From Bacillus sp. es.034 (GTDB lineage: Bacteria > Bacillota > Bacilli > Bacillales > Bacillaceae_B), in the NCBI RefSeq assembly GCF_002563655.1, contig NZ_PDIY01000001.1, positions 310,001 through 374,000 of the forward strand: DNA of 64,000 nucleotides, written 5' to 3'. Both the position numbers and the translations under genes were made by a program. Each line of letters opens with the position of its first letter. The first letter of the stretch is position 1. This document shows positions 14,769 through 24,111 of this stretch, piece by piece. The notes under the pieces are model-generated. The model did not search any database and was not told where the DNA came from. It saw only the letters and a list, made by a program, of their open reading frames with translations.

Positions 14769-16727
14769 TTATTGAAGCATTCCGCCAGCATTCTCGTATC
14801 TTGCATTGAACTCCTGCAGGAATTGATTCGTGATGCTTTCGTCATGGATGATGAGCATATTTTCATCATTTACATTATTTCCGTTTTCACTCCAGTTGGT
14901 CGACCCCACAATGACTGTTGGATCACTGTTTGTGTCCGCATCGATGAGCATCGTTTTGGCATGAAGCTTGCGGCTTTCATTGGCTGCGTAAACAGGTGCA
15001 GGATTCGCCCAGCGTATATTCGGGTTATTCGTACTCGTTTGGGTAGCCGTTCTTCCCGTCATTTCAATGCTCGCAGACCACCATTGATTCCAGAAGCTTG
15101 GATCGAATACGCCTTTTACGTCAAAGCCAGTCAGCGTCCCCTGATTATCCGCATAGCTTCCTTCCCACTTGTTCTTCAATTCGTCCACCAATGCCTGATC
15201 GCTCCAGGCGAAAATGGTGAAGTACGCATTTTCGTCTGCTTCTGTTTTCACGAGTTCCCTCATGCGTCCAACAGCGTCATCCCCGGAAGAGAAATAAATT
15301 TCGACTGTATCGCCGCCGATCGTCAAGGTATGAGGCGTATTATCGATTTTACGGGTACTGAAGTTTGAAACTGTATTATCCGGCGTCGTTGTTCCGCTTC
15401 CCCACATTTCTTCAAATTCTGTTTTATAAATCGAAGCAAGCTCAGGTGAATGGACCTCTACGACATGCTGCTGATTTCCATCAAGAATTCCTTGCTCCAT
15501 ATTTTCTTCCGTCCCGTAAAGTCCTGTTACGGTAAAGTTCCAGCTGCCGGTGAAGACCCACTGCCCATCGATTACAGCAAATTTGTTGTGCATCTGGTTT
15601 CCAGGAGAATAATAGCTGTCCGTGTCTTTCAGTTCCCCTTCAACAAACATATAGCCTGTGGTCGCCGTGCTTCCGACTGTCACATTGCGCTGCGGGAAAT
15701 CATTGAAGCTTGCTGGTAAACCATAAGCCCCACGCTTCGTTGCATCTTCTACGACAAACATGGGAGAATCCGATAAAATATGGGCGTCGTCCCCTGTCCC
15801 GACTACTCCATCCTTCCCCCGGACAAGCTTTTCCAAGTTTAGTCGCATCGTCTCATATCGTTCTGCGTAGTGGGGATCACTTCCGTCCTTTGCGTCTGCC
15901 AGAATCCTGACATCCACCCCTTGAGCGGCTTTCTCCATTAACGTCTCGACAACACGTGGCAAATTAATTTCATACGTGGCGAAATCGATGGATGTTTCCG
16001 CAGCATTCAGCCGCTTCAATAATCGATCCTCGAGATTGACATTGTAGTTTGCTTCATTACCCGGCATGGCGTATTGAGTAGAGGCGCTTTTATTGAAGTA
16101 GACATTGATAGCACCAAGCTCTTCACTCACGTTCGTAAGGGACTCACTCCCGTTACCCGCCGGTGTTGACGCATTAGCCGCTTTAGGTGTCCCGAATCCA
16201 CCTTCGTATGAAGTGGTTGCCGTACTCCAATTCGTTGATACGGTTCCACTGACGGAGGGATCGATCCTCGACATCGTCGCTTTCGTCGAATTGTCTCCTG
16301 CATACCATCCGTTTACTTCATCGATGATGGTACCCGATGCATCTTTCAAATACAGGGTTTCATTGGAATTCCCAAGGCTTCCTGTATATACTTGATCAGC
16401 TGTAACGGTTGAGATCGTGCTGTCGCTCGTTCTTTCCAGCAAAAAATAATCCTGTGCTGCAACGGTTCCGCTTAATTGAATGCTTGGTGAACCGTCCAAG
16501 GCTTCAAGTGTCCAACCATCAAGGGAGAGATCCGTTGAAGTTGGGTTGTGGAGTTCCATCCATTCATTGTTGTAGGAACCTGTCGTCCCCATCCATGCCA
16601 CTTCATTGATGACGGCTGTCTGAGTGGCCGCTTCTACGCTCTTATTTCCACCCTCTGGTTGAATGAATCCTCCCGTCAGTAAAAACAGGATACTCACGAT
16701 TGATAGTGATACCTTTTTCGTCCTCAT
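14769..16727 (-). CDS. Secreted phospholipase D-family protein with lamin-tail domain
   Basis: A Sec signal peptide (about 1-33) starts this 652-residue protein. A lamin-tail domain follows (about 35-150, with INEVAWMG, EWMELHNP and DLSLDGWTLE). Two HKD motifs of the phospholipase D superfamily complete it: HNKFAVIDGQWVFTGSWN near 378 and HAKTMLID near 586, the latter followed by VGSTNWSENG. The protein should therefore hydrolyse phosphodiester bonds outside the cell, on phospholipid, nucleic acid or teichoic acid. GGGGAAAGGG precedes ATG 16727. Three TTTACA-like repeats upstream suggest control by phosphate (PhoP); that is inference. Confidence 0.88.
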   Translation of the reverse strand: MRTKKVSLSIVSILFLLTGGFIQPEGGNKSVEAATQTAVINEVAWMGTTGSYNNEWMELHNPTSTDLSLDGWTLEALDGSPSIQLSGTVAAQDYFLLERTSDSTISTVTADQVYTGSLGNSNETLYLKDASGTIIDEVNGWYAGDNSTKATMSRIDPSVSGTVSTNWSTATTSYEGGFGTPKAANASTPAGNGSESLTNVSEELGAINVYFNKSASTQYAMPGNEANYNVNLEDRLLKRLNAAETSIDFATYEINLPRVVETLMEKAAQGVDVRILADAKDGSDPHYAERYETMRLNLEKLVRGKDGVVGTGDDAHILSDSPMFVVEDATKRGAYGLPASFNDFPQRNVTVGSTATTGYMFVEGELKDTDSYYSPGNQMHNKFAVIDGQWVFTGSWNFTVTGLYGTEENMEQGILDGNQQHVVEVHSPELASIYKTEFEEMWGSGTTTPDNTVSNFSTRKIDNTPHTLTIGGDTVEIYFSSGDDAVGRMRELVKTEADENAYFTIFAWSDQALVDELKNKWEGSYADNQGTLTGFDVKGVFDPSFWNQWWSASIEMTGRTATQTSTNNPNIRWANPAPVYAANESRKLHAKTMLIDADTNSDPTVIVGSTNWSENGNNVNDENMLIIHDESITNQFLQEFNARYENAGGMLQ

Positions 16728-16835
16728 GCCCTTTCCCCTTTCAGAATACAAAGATATTAAAATGATTACAGTACAAGTATATTTTGTCGCATTTTGTAAT
16801 GTAAGGGAGAATGGACATGATTTTTCTAACCATTT

Positions 16836-16861
16836 TGTAAATTTTGTAGATTCAGTGTAAA
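16836..16861 (-). promoter_or_regulatory. PhoP-box-like TTTACA repeats upstream of the phospholipase D gene
   Basis: On the minus strand TTTACA, TCTACA and TTTACA are spaced by 5 and 3 bases, close to the TTHACA-N5 pattern of Bacillus PhoP boxes. Further TTACATTACA lies nearer the gene (16794-16804). They sit 110-135 bases upstream of a secreted phosphodiesterase gene. The rest of the 245-base gap up to the RDD gene is AT-rich and shows nothing else. Confidence 0.4.
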
Positions 16862-16972
16862 CTTACATAACTATATTCCTAGTAGTCTTACTTTATTTAC
16901 TAATAGATTTGGTCTATATGAAGAAAAACCTTTAGTAAATCGGAGAGAATCTTATATAGGTATAATAACCCA

Positions 16973-17008
16973 CAAAAAAACAGCAAAGTCCTCTTCAGAC
17001 TCTGCTGT
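16973..17008 (-). terminator. Terminator of the RDD gene
   Basis: On the minus strand ACAGCAGAGTC pairs with GACTTTGCTGT (one G-T), followed by TTTTTTT. Confidence 0.9.
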
Positions 17009-17812
17009 TTACAATTCAATTTCCCAATCCTCCCTCATTACCAGGTACAGAAGAAGAAGGGTGTTTTCAAGTTCTTCATAGGTCATCCCATCCATATCGA
17101 TTCCAAGTTTCGGGAACAGGATATCGGCCAATTTTTTGCTTAAATGATTCCGCTTTGCAAGGGGCAATTGCAGGAACCGGTTCGCGTACGTCCTGACCAG
17201 ATTCCACTCTTTTGTACCGAGCTGCTTCAACGTCCACTCTTCAACTGACAGATCCTCTTGTCTAAGACCACGTTCCCGGATTTCTTTTTCGATGGCCTTC
17301 TCTTTCTTCTTCCCTTTTACCCGCCGTTCATGCACGACGATGGTTCCTGCCACGATGTCACCCAGCCGTTTATGCTTGGAGTGAAGGAAGATCATGATCA
17401 TCCCTAGAAAATAGGAGACCGGGAGCATGTCGATGATCCTCATCAGATTACGGATGAAGCAGGATAAGAGTGTGACACTGTGGCCATTTTCCTGTATCAC
17501 ACGTATGCCCAACATCCGTTTGCCAACGGTTTTCCCTCCCCAGAAGTATTCCAGAGCGAAGAAATATCCCCAATTAATGACGAAGATGGTGATCAAGAAG
17601 AACCCCAGGAGAACTGAATTAAAATCAAACATATTTAGTTTCTGATTATCGTCTGCAAGGGCGAAAAACAGGAGCACGACAATCAAAATGTTAATGATGG
17701 TCAAGATGATTTGATCGATAATAAGGGCAGCGGCACGGCTTCCCAGGCCCGCCGGCTGAAATTTCAGGGATACATATTCGGGCGTCAGGATATCGACCTG
17801 TTCTTCATGCAT
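17009..17812 (-). CDS. RDD family membrane protein
   Basis: The 267-residue protein has an RDD core: the AGLGSRAAALIIDQIIL opening with Arg and Asp in the first helix, then two more helices and GKTVGKRMLGIRVI. A cytoplasmic, basic C-terminal extension of about 100 residues follows (KGKKKEKAIEKEIRERG). GGAGG is 8 bases before the second Met codon at 17812, so I prefer this to the Met two codons earlier. It is divergent from spoIIM. RDD proteins beside SpoIIM, DUF58 and MoxR form a recurrent neighbourhood in Gram-positive bacteria; the role is unknown. Confidence 0.85.
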   Translation of the reverse strand: MHEEQVDILTPEYVSLKFQPAGLGSRAAALIIDQIILTIINILIVVLLFFALADDNQKLNMFDFNSVLLGFFLITIFVINWGYFFALEYFWGGKTVGKRMLGIRVIQENGHSVTLLSCFIRNLMRIIDMLPVSYFLGMIMIFLHSKHKRLGDIVAGTIVVHERRVKGKKKEKAIEKEIRERGLRQEDLSVEEWTLKQLGTKEWNLVRTYANRFLQLPLAKRNHLSKKLADILFPKLGIDMDGMTYEELENTLLLLYLVMREDWEIEL

Positions 17813-17916
17813 ATCCATCCCCTCCTTTTGGTTGAATTTACCTTTAATAGTTTCTATTTTTTTCTAAACTTACTATAATAAGAGATAAGAAATCCAATGA
17901 ACGAGTAGGTGTCACA

Positions 17917-18873
17917 ATGAAAGTGAAGCAATTTGTCAAACAGCACCGGGAGGATTGGAAGGCTCTTGAGGATCTCCTCGGAACGTTGAGAAAAAGAAAG
18001 AATTTGACGGGAACGTCCATTGATCAGTTCAATCGACTCTATCAAAAGGCTGCCCAGAATTTGTCGTACAGCCAGACCTATTTCCCGGAAGAAGAAGTGA
18101 CGGGTTATTTAAATGGACTCGTGTCGAAATCTCACAATCTCTTTTATAAAGATCAGATCACGAGCGGAAAGCAAATCCGGCATTTTTTCTCCACGACGTT
18201 TATCGGTCTCCTTCTCGATCAATGGAAATTCGTGGTCCTGGCAATGGTCTTGTTTACGATCGGGGCCCTGGGTGCCTTTCTTTCCGTCGTGAATGATCCC
18301 CTTCACCTTTATTCCATCCTCCCCCCTGAAATGTCTCAGGGAGTGGACCCCGGTAATCTGGGGAAAAGTGACGGGGAGGTGAATTCTTCCATCATGTCGG
18401 CTGCCATCATGACCAATAATATCAAAGTGGCCTTCCTTGCTTTTGCAGGCGGGGTCACATTCGGCTTATTGACGATGTATATGCTGGTATACAATGGCAT
18501 CATTGTCGGTGCCCTCGCCGCCGTCTTCTGGCATCAGGGAATGAGCTACGAATTCTGGGCGTATATCGTCCCCCACGGCATGATTGAGCTTACGGCCATT
18601 TTCATTGCCGGCGGTGCGGGATTATTGATGGGTTATAAGCTTTTCGTACCCGGACGTTTCACGCGGGGATATCAACTGAAGGAGCAGGCGAAACGCTCCG
18701 TCCAACTCCTCCTTGGTACGATCCCGCTATTTGTCATCGCCGGGCTCATAGAAGGCTTTATCACACCGGCCGCGATCTCGCTTCCTGCGAAGTACATGGT
18801 CGCTTTGTTGACCGTTGCCGGACTGATCCTCTATATGGCCATTGGTAAGCTCCGACTCAGCAGGCTACACTAA
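17917..18873 (+). CDS. Stage II sporulation protein M-like (DUF95) membrane protein
   Basis: The 318-residue protein starts with a soluble helical segment of about 90 residues, then five to six TM helices. The DUF95/SpoIIM hallmark is present: NNIKVAFLAFAGGVTFGL near 167-184 and the polar AYIVPHGMIELTAIFIAGG near 209-227. True SpoIIM is shorter (about 215 residues) and works in engulfment; this longer type is usually found with RDD, DUF58 and MoxR genes. AGGTG precedes the ATG. Its last 9 bases overlap the end of the convergent DUF58 gene. Confidence 0.85.
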   Translation: MKVKQFVKQHREDWKALEDLLGTLRKRKNLTGTSIDQFNRLYQKAAQNLSYSQTYFPEEEVTGYLNGLVSKSHNLFYKDQITSGKQIRHFFSTTFIGLLLDQWKFVVLAMVLFTIGALGAFLSVVNDPLHLYSILPPEMSQGVDPGNLGKSDGEVNSSIMSAAIMTNNIKVAFLAFAGGVTFGLLTMYMLVYNGIIVGALAAVFWHQGMSYEFWAYIVPHGMIELTAIFIAGGAGLLMGYKLFVPGRFTRGYQLKEQAKRSVQLLLGTIPLFVIAGLIEGFITPAAISLPAKYMVALLTVAGLILYMAIGKLRLSRLH

Positions 18874-20223
18874 TCCGCGATTCATCATATCTATATAGTA
18901 CGAAACGGCCGTCGTTGCCAGTTTCTCTTCACGGGCCTCCACCATCAGGAGGCCCTGTTTTTCCCACTTGGTTTTCTCCCTCTTTTTGACGAGCATCTGT
19001 TTCTGGGCCATACTCTTCATCATCGCCTGTATATCGTCAACGGGCTCCGACTTGATTCTTTTCACCAACATGTCATCTTCTATCCCGATCATTAAAAAGA
19101 GATGCTGTCTGCGCAGTCTCTGCAGATAATATAGAGCATTATCTTCATGGAGAAATGTGTGGATATCGCTGAATAATAACAGCAGACTCCGTTTCTTCTG
19201 GACGGTCTGGACGTAATGGAGGACGGCGGCATAATTCGATTCTGCCGCGTCCACCTCGAGATTATAAATGCGGTGGAGGATGGTCTGGAGATGCGCCATC
19301 CCTTTGGCAGGCGGGATATACACCTTCACATTTTTACTGAAGGCGAGGACCGAAACATAGTCCCCGTTCTGCAGGGCAGCCGCCGTAACGGTCATGGCGG
19401 CTTCAAGGGACCTCTCCAGCCGGTTCCCTTTCTCAAGCTCCGCCCCCATCATCCGTCCGCAGTCAATGAGAATCGTAATATACTTTCCATGCTCAGGCTC
19501 GTATTCATTCGTCATCACTTCTCTGAGCTTTGCCGTTTGTCGCCAATTGATCTTTCTTGGATCATCCCCGACGACGTAATTCCTGATTTTCGAGAACTCC
19601 CCTGCCCCACTCTGCATCTTCCGGATTTTCACCCCTTCATACAGTAAAAACCGCTGGGCATCTTCGAGTACCTTTCTCGTTTCAGTAAGATCGGGAATGA
19701 CTTTCACCTTATCCATCGTTTCCACGGTTTTTTGTTTCTCCCATAGTCCCAGTGAACTACGGTAGCGAAAATAGAGCCTGGTTAACTGGTAATCCCCCCG
19801 TACAGGGATTACCACATCATATGAGGGCTTTACGGTTGAATGACCGGCAAGCTCCCCCTCAAGTGGGAATGAGGTTTGAAAATTTTGTGGTGTCCCGTCC
19901 AAGAGACGGTACGACATATCCCGGTCCGATGTATTATGGATCGTTAATTCGACCCTATAATCAAGTCCTCTTTCCGTTTGCTCAGGGATGCTCCTCTTTA
20001 CTTCAATATTCTTCTTTGAAGGAGAGAGCGTTAAATCCATGAGACTCAAACCGAGAAACAAAGCATTCAATATAAAGATCCATGTCCATGACAGCCCAAC
20101 CAGCGTACCTGCAAAAAGGATAACTGAAAAGCATGTGTACACGATCAGCATCCGCCCAGTCGGCAGGATTCCCTTATCTTGGAACAGTAATCGACCCAAT
20201 AAGCTCCTGGATGACTTGGTCAA
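18865..20223 (-). CDS. DUF58 domain protein (vWA-like partner of MoxR)
   Basis: Two N-terminal TM helices (about 22-62) are followed by a beta-rich segment and the DUF58 signature RNYVVGDDPRKINWRQTAK (about 213-231). The vWA-like part continues with TILIDCGRMMG and LLLFSDIH. The protein is 452 residues if the TTG at 20223 is used. That start lies 50 bases inside the MoxR gene. Downstream in-frame starts exist, including a TTG preceded by AGGAG near 20199, so the first residues are uncertain. DUF58 proteins usually pair with MoxR ATPases, as here. Confidence 0.85.
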   Translation of the reverse strand: MTKSSRSLLGRLLFQDKGILPTGRMLIVYTCFSVILFAGTLVGLSWTWIFILNALFLGLSLMDLTLSPSKKNIEVKRSIPEQTERGLDYRVELTIHNTSDRDMSYRLLDGTPQNFQTSFPLEGELAGHSTVKPSYDVVIPVRGDYQLTRLYFRYRSSLGLWEKQKTVETMDKVKVIPDLTETRKVLEDAQRFLLYEGVKIRKMQSGAGEFSKIRNYVVGDDPRKINWRQTAKLREVMTNEYEPEHGKYITILIDCGRMMGAELEKGNRLERSLEAAMTVTAAALQNGDYVSVLAFSKNVKVYIPPAKGMAHLQTILHRIYNLEVDAAESNYAAVLHYVQTVQKKRSLLLLFSDIHTFLHEDNALYYLQRLRRQHLFLMIGIEDDMLVKRIKSEPVDDIQAMMKSMAQKQMLVKKREKTKWEKQGLLMVEAREEKLATTAVSYYIDMMNRGLV

Positions 20224-21103
20224 TGGTCAGTCCCTCCAATTCTACGTGCGGGGATAGCTGGATGCGATGTCTGAGGGCAGGTCTTGCCACCATTTTGATA
20301 TCATCAGGGGTGACATAGTCCCGCCCTGACAGATAGGCCCATGACCTGCCTGCCTTCCCGATCGAAATGGCCGCCCTTGTACTTGCGCCGAAGCGGATCG
20401 TCTCCGTTTCCCGGGTTTTCCTGACGATTTGCATGATATAATCCAATACCGCGTCGCTCAGGGTGACCTCCTCGATTTCTTTCCTGATGGATAAGAAGGT
20501 TTCAATGTCGAGGACCGCCCCCACTTCACTCCGGTCAACATGATTCTCAATCACCTGTTTTAAAACCGACTTCTCTTCTTCAAATGAAGGGAAATCGATA
20601 TCGAGCTTGAACAGGAAGCGGTCCTGCTGAGCTTCGGGAAGCGGGTAAGTACCTTCGAATTCAATCGGATTCTGGGTTGCCACAACAAAGAATACATCTT
20701 CAAGGGAGTACGTCGATCCTTGGATCGTTACCTGCTTTTCTTCCATGGCTTCCAAGAGTGCAGCCTGTGTCTTCGCCGGTGTCCGGTTGATTTCATCGGC
20801 TAATAGGACGTTGGTGAAAATCGGTCCCTTGATCGTTTGGAAAGTGTTGTCCTTCATGTTATAAATTGTACTTCCCGTTATGTCACTCGGCAGCAGGTCC
20901 GGGGTGAATTGAATCCGGTTAAAGCTTCCTCCAAGCAAACGTGACAATGTTTTGACCATTTGAGTCTTCCCGGTGCCCGGGACCCCTTCGATCAATACAT
21001 GTCCTCCTGCGAGAATCGAAGACAGCAAGAGTTTAAGATTCGTCCCCTGTCCTACGATGCGCTCTTCAAATATCTCCATTAAGGATGTGATTTCTGGTTT
21101 CAA
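20174..21103 (-). CDS. MoxR family AAA+ ATPase
   Basis: The 309-residue ATPase carries Walker A GVPGTGKTQ, Walker B VLLADEINRTPAKTQAALLEAM, sensor 1 VVATQNPIEFEGTYPLPEAQQDRF and the Arg finger region. MoxR ATPases act as chaperones that activate vWA-domain partners. The frame is open further upstream to 21148, but TTG 21103 overlaps the upstream stop as TTGA and follows GGTGGAGG, so it is the likely start, coupled to the DUF4350 gene. It is the fourth gene of the five-gene minus-strand operon. Confidence 0.93.
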   Translation of the reverse strand: MKPEITSLMEIFEERIVGQGTNLKLLLSSILAGGHVLIEGVPGTGKTQMVKTLSRLLGGSFNRIQFTPDLLPSDITGSTIYNMKDNTFQTIKGPIFTNVLLADEINRTPAKTQAALLEAMEEKQVTIQGSTYSLEDVFFVVATQNPIEFEGTYPLPEAQQDRFLFKLDIDFPSFEEEKSVLKQVIENHVDRSEVGAVLDIETFLSIRKEIEEVTLSDAVLDYIMQIVRKTRETETIRFGASTRAAISIGKAGRSWAYLSGRDYVTPDDIKMVARPALRHRIQLSPHVELEGLTIDQVIQELIGSITVPR

Positions 21104-22230
21104 CGATCCTCCACCTCTTTCCTGAATAATTCTATCCTTTTCGACCACATGACATATTCCTGTTTACTGATTCTCTCTTTATTCAGCACACCTTTTATCC
21201 CCATTAAAAAGGAGGCGATTTCCTTTTCGGAAACGGTGCGGAGTCTCCGTTCCAGCGGTTCTTTCAAGTCCACCCACTCTTTACTCGCAGGGATTCCCCA
21301 CCTTTCCTGGAACAGGAGTCTGACATAATCAGACTGGATCAGAAGGGAAGCCTTGTACTGTTTCCCTTTTAAGTACCACGCTGAAAGGGCCTTGATTCGC
21401 TCATCGCTGAACCGGACCATTTCCTCCCGTGGCGTGAGGATTCCCCCGAACCGTTTCCCCTGCATCCAAAGCCCGAGTAAAGTGAAGATCGCTGATTGAA
21501 GAAGCAGGAGCAATAGCCATTGCGGGTATAGAGTCGCAACGGATGCCCCGCTTTCTCCTCCGTGGAGGTATTCATCAAACAGGATGGTCCCCTCCCCCGC
21601 CCCACCTTCTTTTAACAAAAGAAGAATCAGAGAAAGATGATCCTTCTCCAGGATCCTGCCGTTCGTCATCCAGGCAGGGCTGGTGGAAACAATGAGTTGA
21701 CCCTGACCCACGTCCGTTTTGTAGGCGATGGTTCCGTCCACATCATCCAGAAGGACCGTATCCCCTTCTCCTTCTTCAAGGCGGACACTTGATAAACTAT
21801 CGGTTTTATATGTATTTCCTTCCACATCACGCACAAGAGGAAGCACTGGATCGTTCCCTATCCCTTTCGCCTTGATATCGAACATCCCTTTTGGATTATC
21901 TTTCATAAGGAGGATGGTATTGCCCCGCCTCATGAAATCCTCGTACTCTTCCATTTCTTTCTGATCCGGGACTGTAAACGGCTCCGCCATGATCAGAAGT
22001 TGGCCGGATTCTTTTTTGGACAACCGGTCTGGTGAAAGGGACCAGCGACGGACGGAATCTCCTTTGTCCTCCAAATAGGTGTAGAGTGCCTTAATCCCTG
22101 TTGGAGAGGGGGATTCCGATACATAGGCCGGATACTCCTTCAGCTTTTCCGGAGAAAGAAAGACCCCGATCACGATGAAAACACCAAGAAGACCCAGCAA
22201 AGGGATCCACCTTTTTATAGTTAACTTCAA
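21100..22230 (-). CDS. DUF4350 membrane protein of the MoxR cluster
   Basis: The 376-residue protein has an N-terminal TM helix (about 8-26), an extracytoplasmic domain like that of DUF4350 proteins (SPTGIKALYTYLEDKG, then LLIMAEPF and RRGNTILLMKD), a second TM helix near 236-254 and a cytoplasmic helical tail. The start is TTG 22230 with AGGAGGTAGGA upstream. It overlaps the MoxR start by four bases. DUF4350 has no established function; its constant company is MoxR/DUF58/DUF4129. Confidence 0.8.
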   Translation of the reverse strand: MKLTIKRWIPLLGLLGVFIVIGVFLSPEKLKEYPAYVSESPSPTGIKALYTYLEDKGDSVRRWSLSPDRLSKKESGQLLIMAEPFTVPDQKEMEEYEDFMRRGNTILLMKDNPKGMFDIKAKGIGNDPVLPLVRDVEGNTYKTDSLSSVRLEEGEGDTVLLDDVDGTIAYKTDVGQGQLIVSTSPAWMTNGRILEKDHLSLILLLLKEGGAGEGTILFDEYLHGGESGASVATLYPQWLLLLLLQSAIFTLLGLWMQGKRFGGILTPREEMVRFSDERIKALSAWYLKGKQYKASLLIQSDYVRLLFQERWGIPASKEWVDLKEPLERRLRTVSEKEIASFLMGIKGVLNKERISKQEYVMWSKRIELFRKEVEDR

Positions 22231-22266
22231 TGCCCGATCCTACCTCCTTTCCCTTACACTGTCCAT

Positions 22267-22905
22267 CTATGAATCTCCGTTTTCCAACCAGCTGCGGGCT
22301 TCCTGTTTATAGTGAAGATACTCCTCTTTCTCCACTTCACGTTCACCGTACGCAACCTCGTCGAATAAAAGGGCAAGCCGGTAGAATCGATCCGCCCATC
22401 TTTGATTCACTTTACGCAGTTCGTCGTAATACTCCCAGTTCGTCTTCCACACGCGGGCCTCCAGATACTCCCTTTCGTGAAAGTACAGAAGCAGTGCAAG
22501 GAACATATGACGGGTGGCTTTCGAATAATCACCCAGCTCTTCCTGCTTACGGGCTTCCTCAAGATGCCTTGTATAGGACCACTCCATCTCGTTCAAGGAT
22601 TGAAGGGGCTTGTTCGATCGGAACCTGCGCTTTCTCATCCCGTTTCGCACCGCATTGAATGTCAGGATGAGAAGAATGCCCACAACGATGACGATGAGTG
22701 TGATCAGGATCCCCGATGCCGTCCCGCCTGTCGGCTCAAGAGAAGGATCTATGTTTCCGAGCAGATCCCGGATCCATTCCTTTGCCTTTTCCCATATGCC
22801 CGACAGCAGGCCCTGATCGTTCTGAAGATAGGCCTTGTATTCTTCCTCTTCCAGGATTTCTTCGAGTCGATCCCTTGCTCTGTTTTCATTCAACACTTTC
22901 TTCAC
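22267..22905 (-). CDS. DUF4129 membrane protein of the MoxR cluster
   Basis: This protein of about 212 residues has one TM helix near 63-83 and a C-terminal DUF4129-like domain with the helix pair YSKATRHMFLALLLYFHERE and the later RLALLFDEVAYGERE. In other bacteria the DUF4129 domain is fused to a transglutaminase; here it is separate. The GTG at 22905 has only a weak ribosome site. The in-frame GTG nine bases later is better spaced from AGGTG, so the first three residues are uncertain. It follows the multi-TM gene by about 55 bases. Confidence 0.8.
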   Translation of the reverse strand: MKKVLNENRARDRLEEILEEEEYKAYLQNDQGLLSGIWEKAKEWIRDLLGNIDPSLEPTGGTASGILITLIVIVVGILLILTFNAVRNGMRKRRFRSNKPLQSLNEMEWSYTRHLEEARKQEELGDYSKATRHMFLALLLYFHEREYLEARVWKTNWEYYDELRKVNQRWADRFYRLALLFDEVAYGEREVEKEEYLHYKQEARSWLENGDS

Positions 22906-22959
22906 CTAGCTTTCAGATCAAAAGCCCGGAACCCCGGGCCAGACTGGATACTTCCTTTG

Positions 22960-23886
22960 TTAAATTGTATGGTAGTCATCGATCATACTATTCAAATCAT
23001 CCGCGTCATGTCTTGTTTTCAGGTCAAAGAACATCACTCCGAAACCAACAGCGAACAGCATCGTCGTAAATAACGTCACCACGTTGAGGATCATCCCATA
23101 TAAAACAGAATTCCCCAACACGAGGCCGAACGTCAATTCAAATGCGGTATTGACGATCCCGAGGATCAGGCCGAATACAATATACAAACCGATGATGGTG
23201 AATGTGCGCTTTTTCGTCAGTCTCCAGCTTCTTCCAAGTCCTGGTGCGTCATGCTCAATGGCTGCCGCTCCCAGGTAGAAGCTCCAACGTGCCAAGAGAT
23301 AAGCGACTACAGCCGCAATCAGTAGGAACAAGACGATGATTGTAATGATTACCCCGACACCTGTATCAAATAAGGCAGCGCTGAACACTCCTGCGATCCC
23401 GATTGTGAAAATAGGGACAAAGATGAATCCAAACACGATCAATCCAAATAGGAGACTGCTTCCGATGATCGGCCAAAAACGGGAGAATCCTTCTTTGATG
23501 ACCATCTTGACCGAGTAGTCTTCATTTTTCCTCATATGATTCAGGGTGAATAAGATCGCCGCCTGGGCAATCGGTGACAGAATCATCGTGATCAGACCAA
23601 TCAGTGCCGCACCGAGTTCCGCCCCGACATTCACTGCCGGCCCTTCCTCGGTTGAAAATTCTCCTGAAAAGCTGTTGACGATTCCTTCGAACCAGGTTCC
23701 CCCTGATCCTGTCGTTCTAAAAAAACTGACTCCCGACGCAAGATCAATGAGAGCCTGCAATAAATAGACAGGTCCCAATAATACAAGAACGATCAGGAAA
23801 AAATCTTTGAAATGGTTCTTACTCAGTCGAAATGTATGATCCAGTATTTCACCGAATCGTTTTGGCTTACTGAATTGTACGTTCAT
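22960..23886 (-). CDS. Multi-TM protein, glycerophosphodiester phosphodiesterase membrane-domain type
   Basis: The 308-residue protein has six or more TM helices and the N-terminal pattern KPKRFGEILDHTFRLSKNHF, typical of the membrane domain family that is sometimes fused to glycerophosphodiester phosphodiesterases. No catalytic domain is present. GGAGG lies 8 bases before ATG 23886; five codons upstream of that are rejected. It heads the operon followed by DUF4129, DUF4350, MoxR and DUF58. Confidence 0.7.
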   Translation of the reverse strand: MNVQFSKPKRFGEILDHTFRLSKNHFKDFFLIVLVLLGPVYLLQALIDLASGVSFFRTTGSGGTWFEGIVNSFSGEFSTEEGPAVNVGAELGAALIGLITMILSPIAQAAILFTLNHMRKNEDYSVKMVIKEGFSRFWPIIGSSLLFGLIVFGFIFVPIFTIGIAGVFSAALFDTGVGVIITIIVLFLLIAAVVAYLLARWSFYLGAAAIEHDAPGLGRSWRLTKKRTFTIIGLYIVFGLILGIVNTAFELTFGLVLGNSVLYGMILNVVTLFTTMLFAVGFGVMFFDLKTRHDADDLNSMIDDYHTI

Positions 23887-24067
23887 AATCTGACCCTCCA
23901 CTGCTTATTTTTCAAATTTTTACAATATATCGCTTATTTTAACATTATTCCTCCTTCAGTAGATGAAATATTTGTCATTTCCCTGCACTTATTTACAGAC
24001 AGCATCGTATGTCCATTCATATGATTCCATTTACATTTGATGCTCCCTGTCTTCTTCTTTCTATACG

Positions 24068-24105
24068 AAAAAGTGACCCAAAAGTTTTCATTTTGGGTCA
24101 CTTTT
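24068..24105 (-). terminator. Terminator of the lia operon
   Basis: AAAAAGTGACCCAAAA pairs with TTTTGGGTCACTTTT across seven bases, ending the lia operon just past the liaR stop. Confidence 0.88.
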
Positions 24106-24111
24106 CTTATA

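Noticed and set aside
14655..15368. Long plus-strand open frame opposite the phospholipase D gene
   Set aside because: It lacks a ribosome site and reads antisense through the HKD and C-terminal coding region of a well-supported gene.
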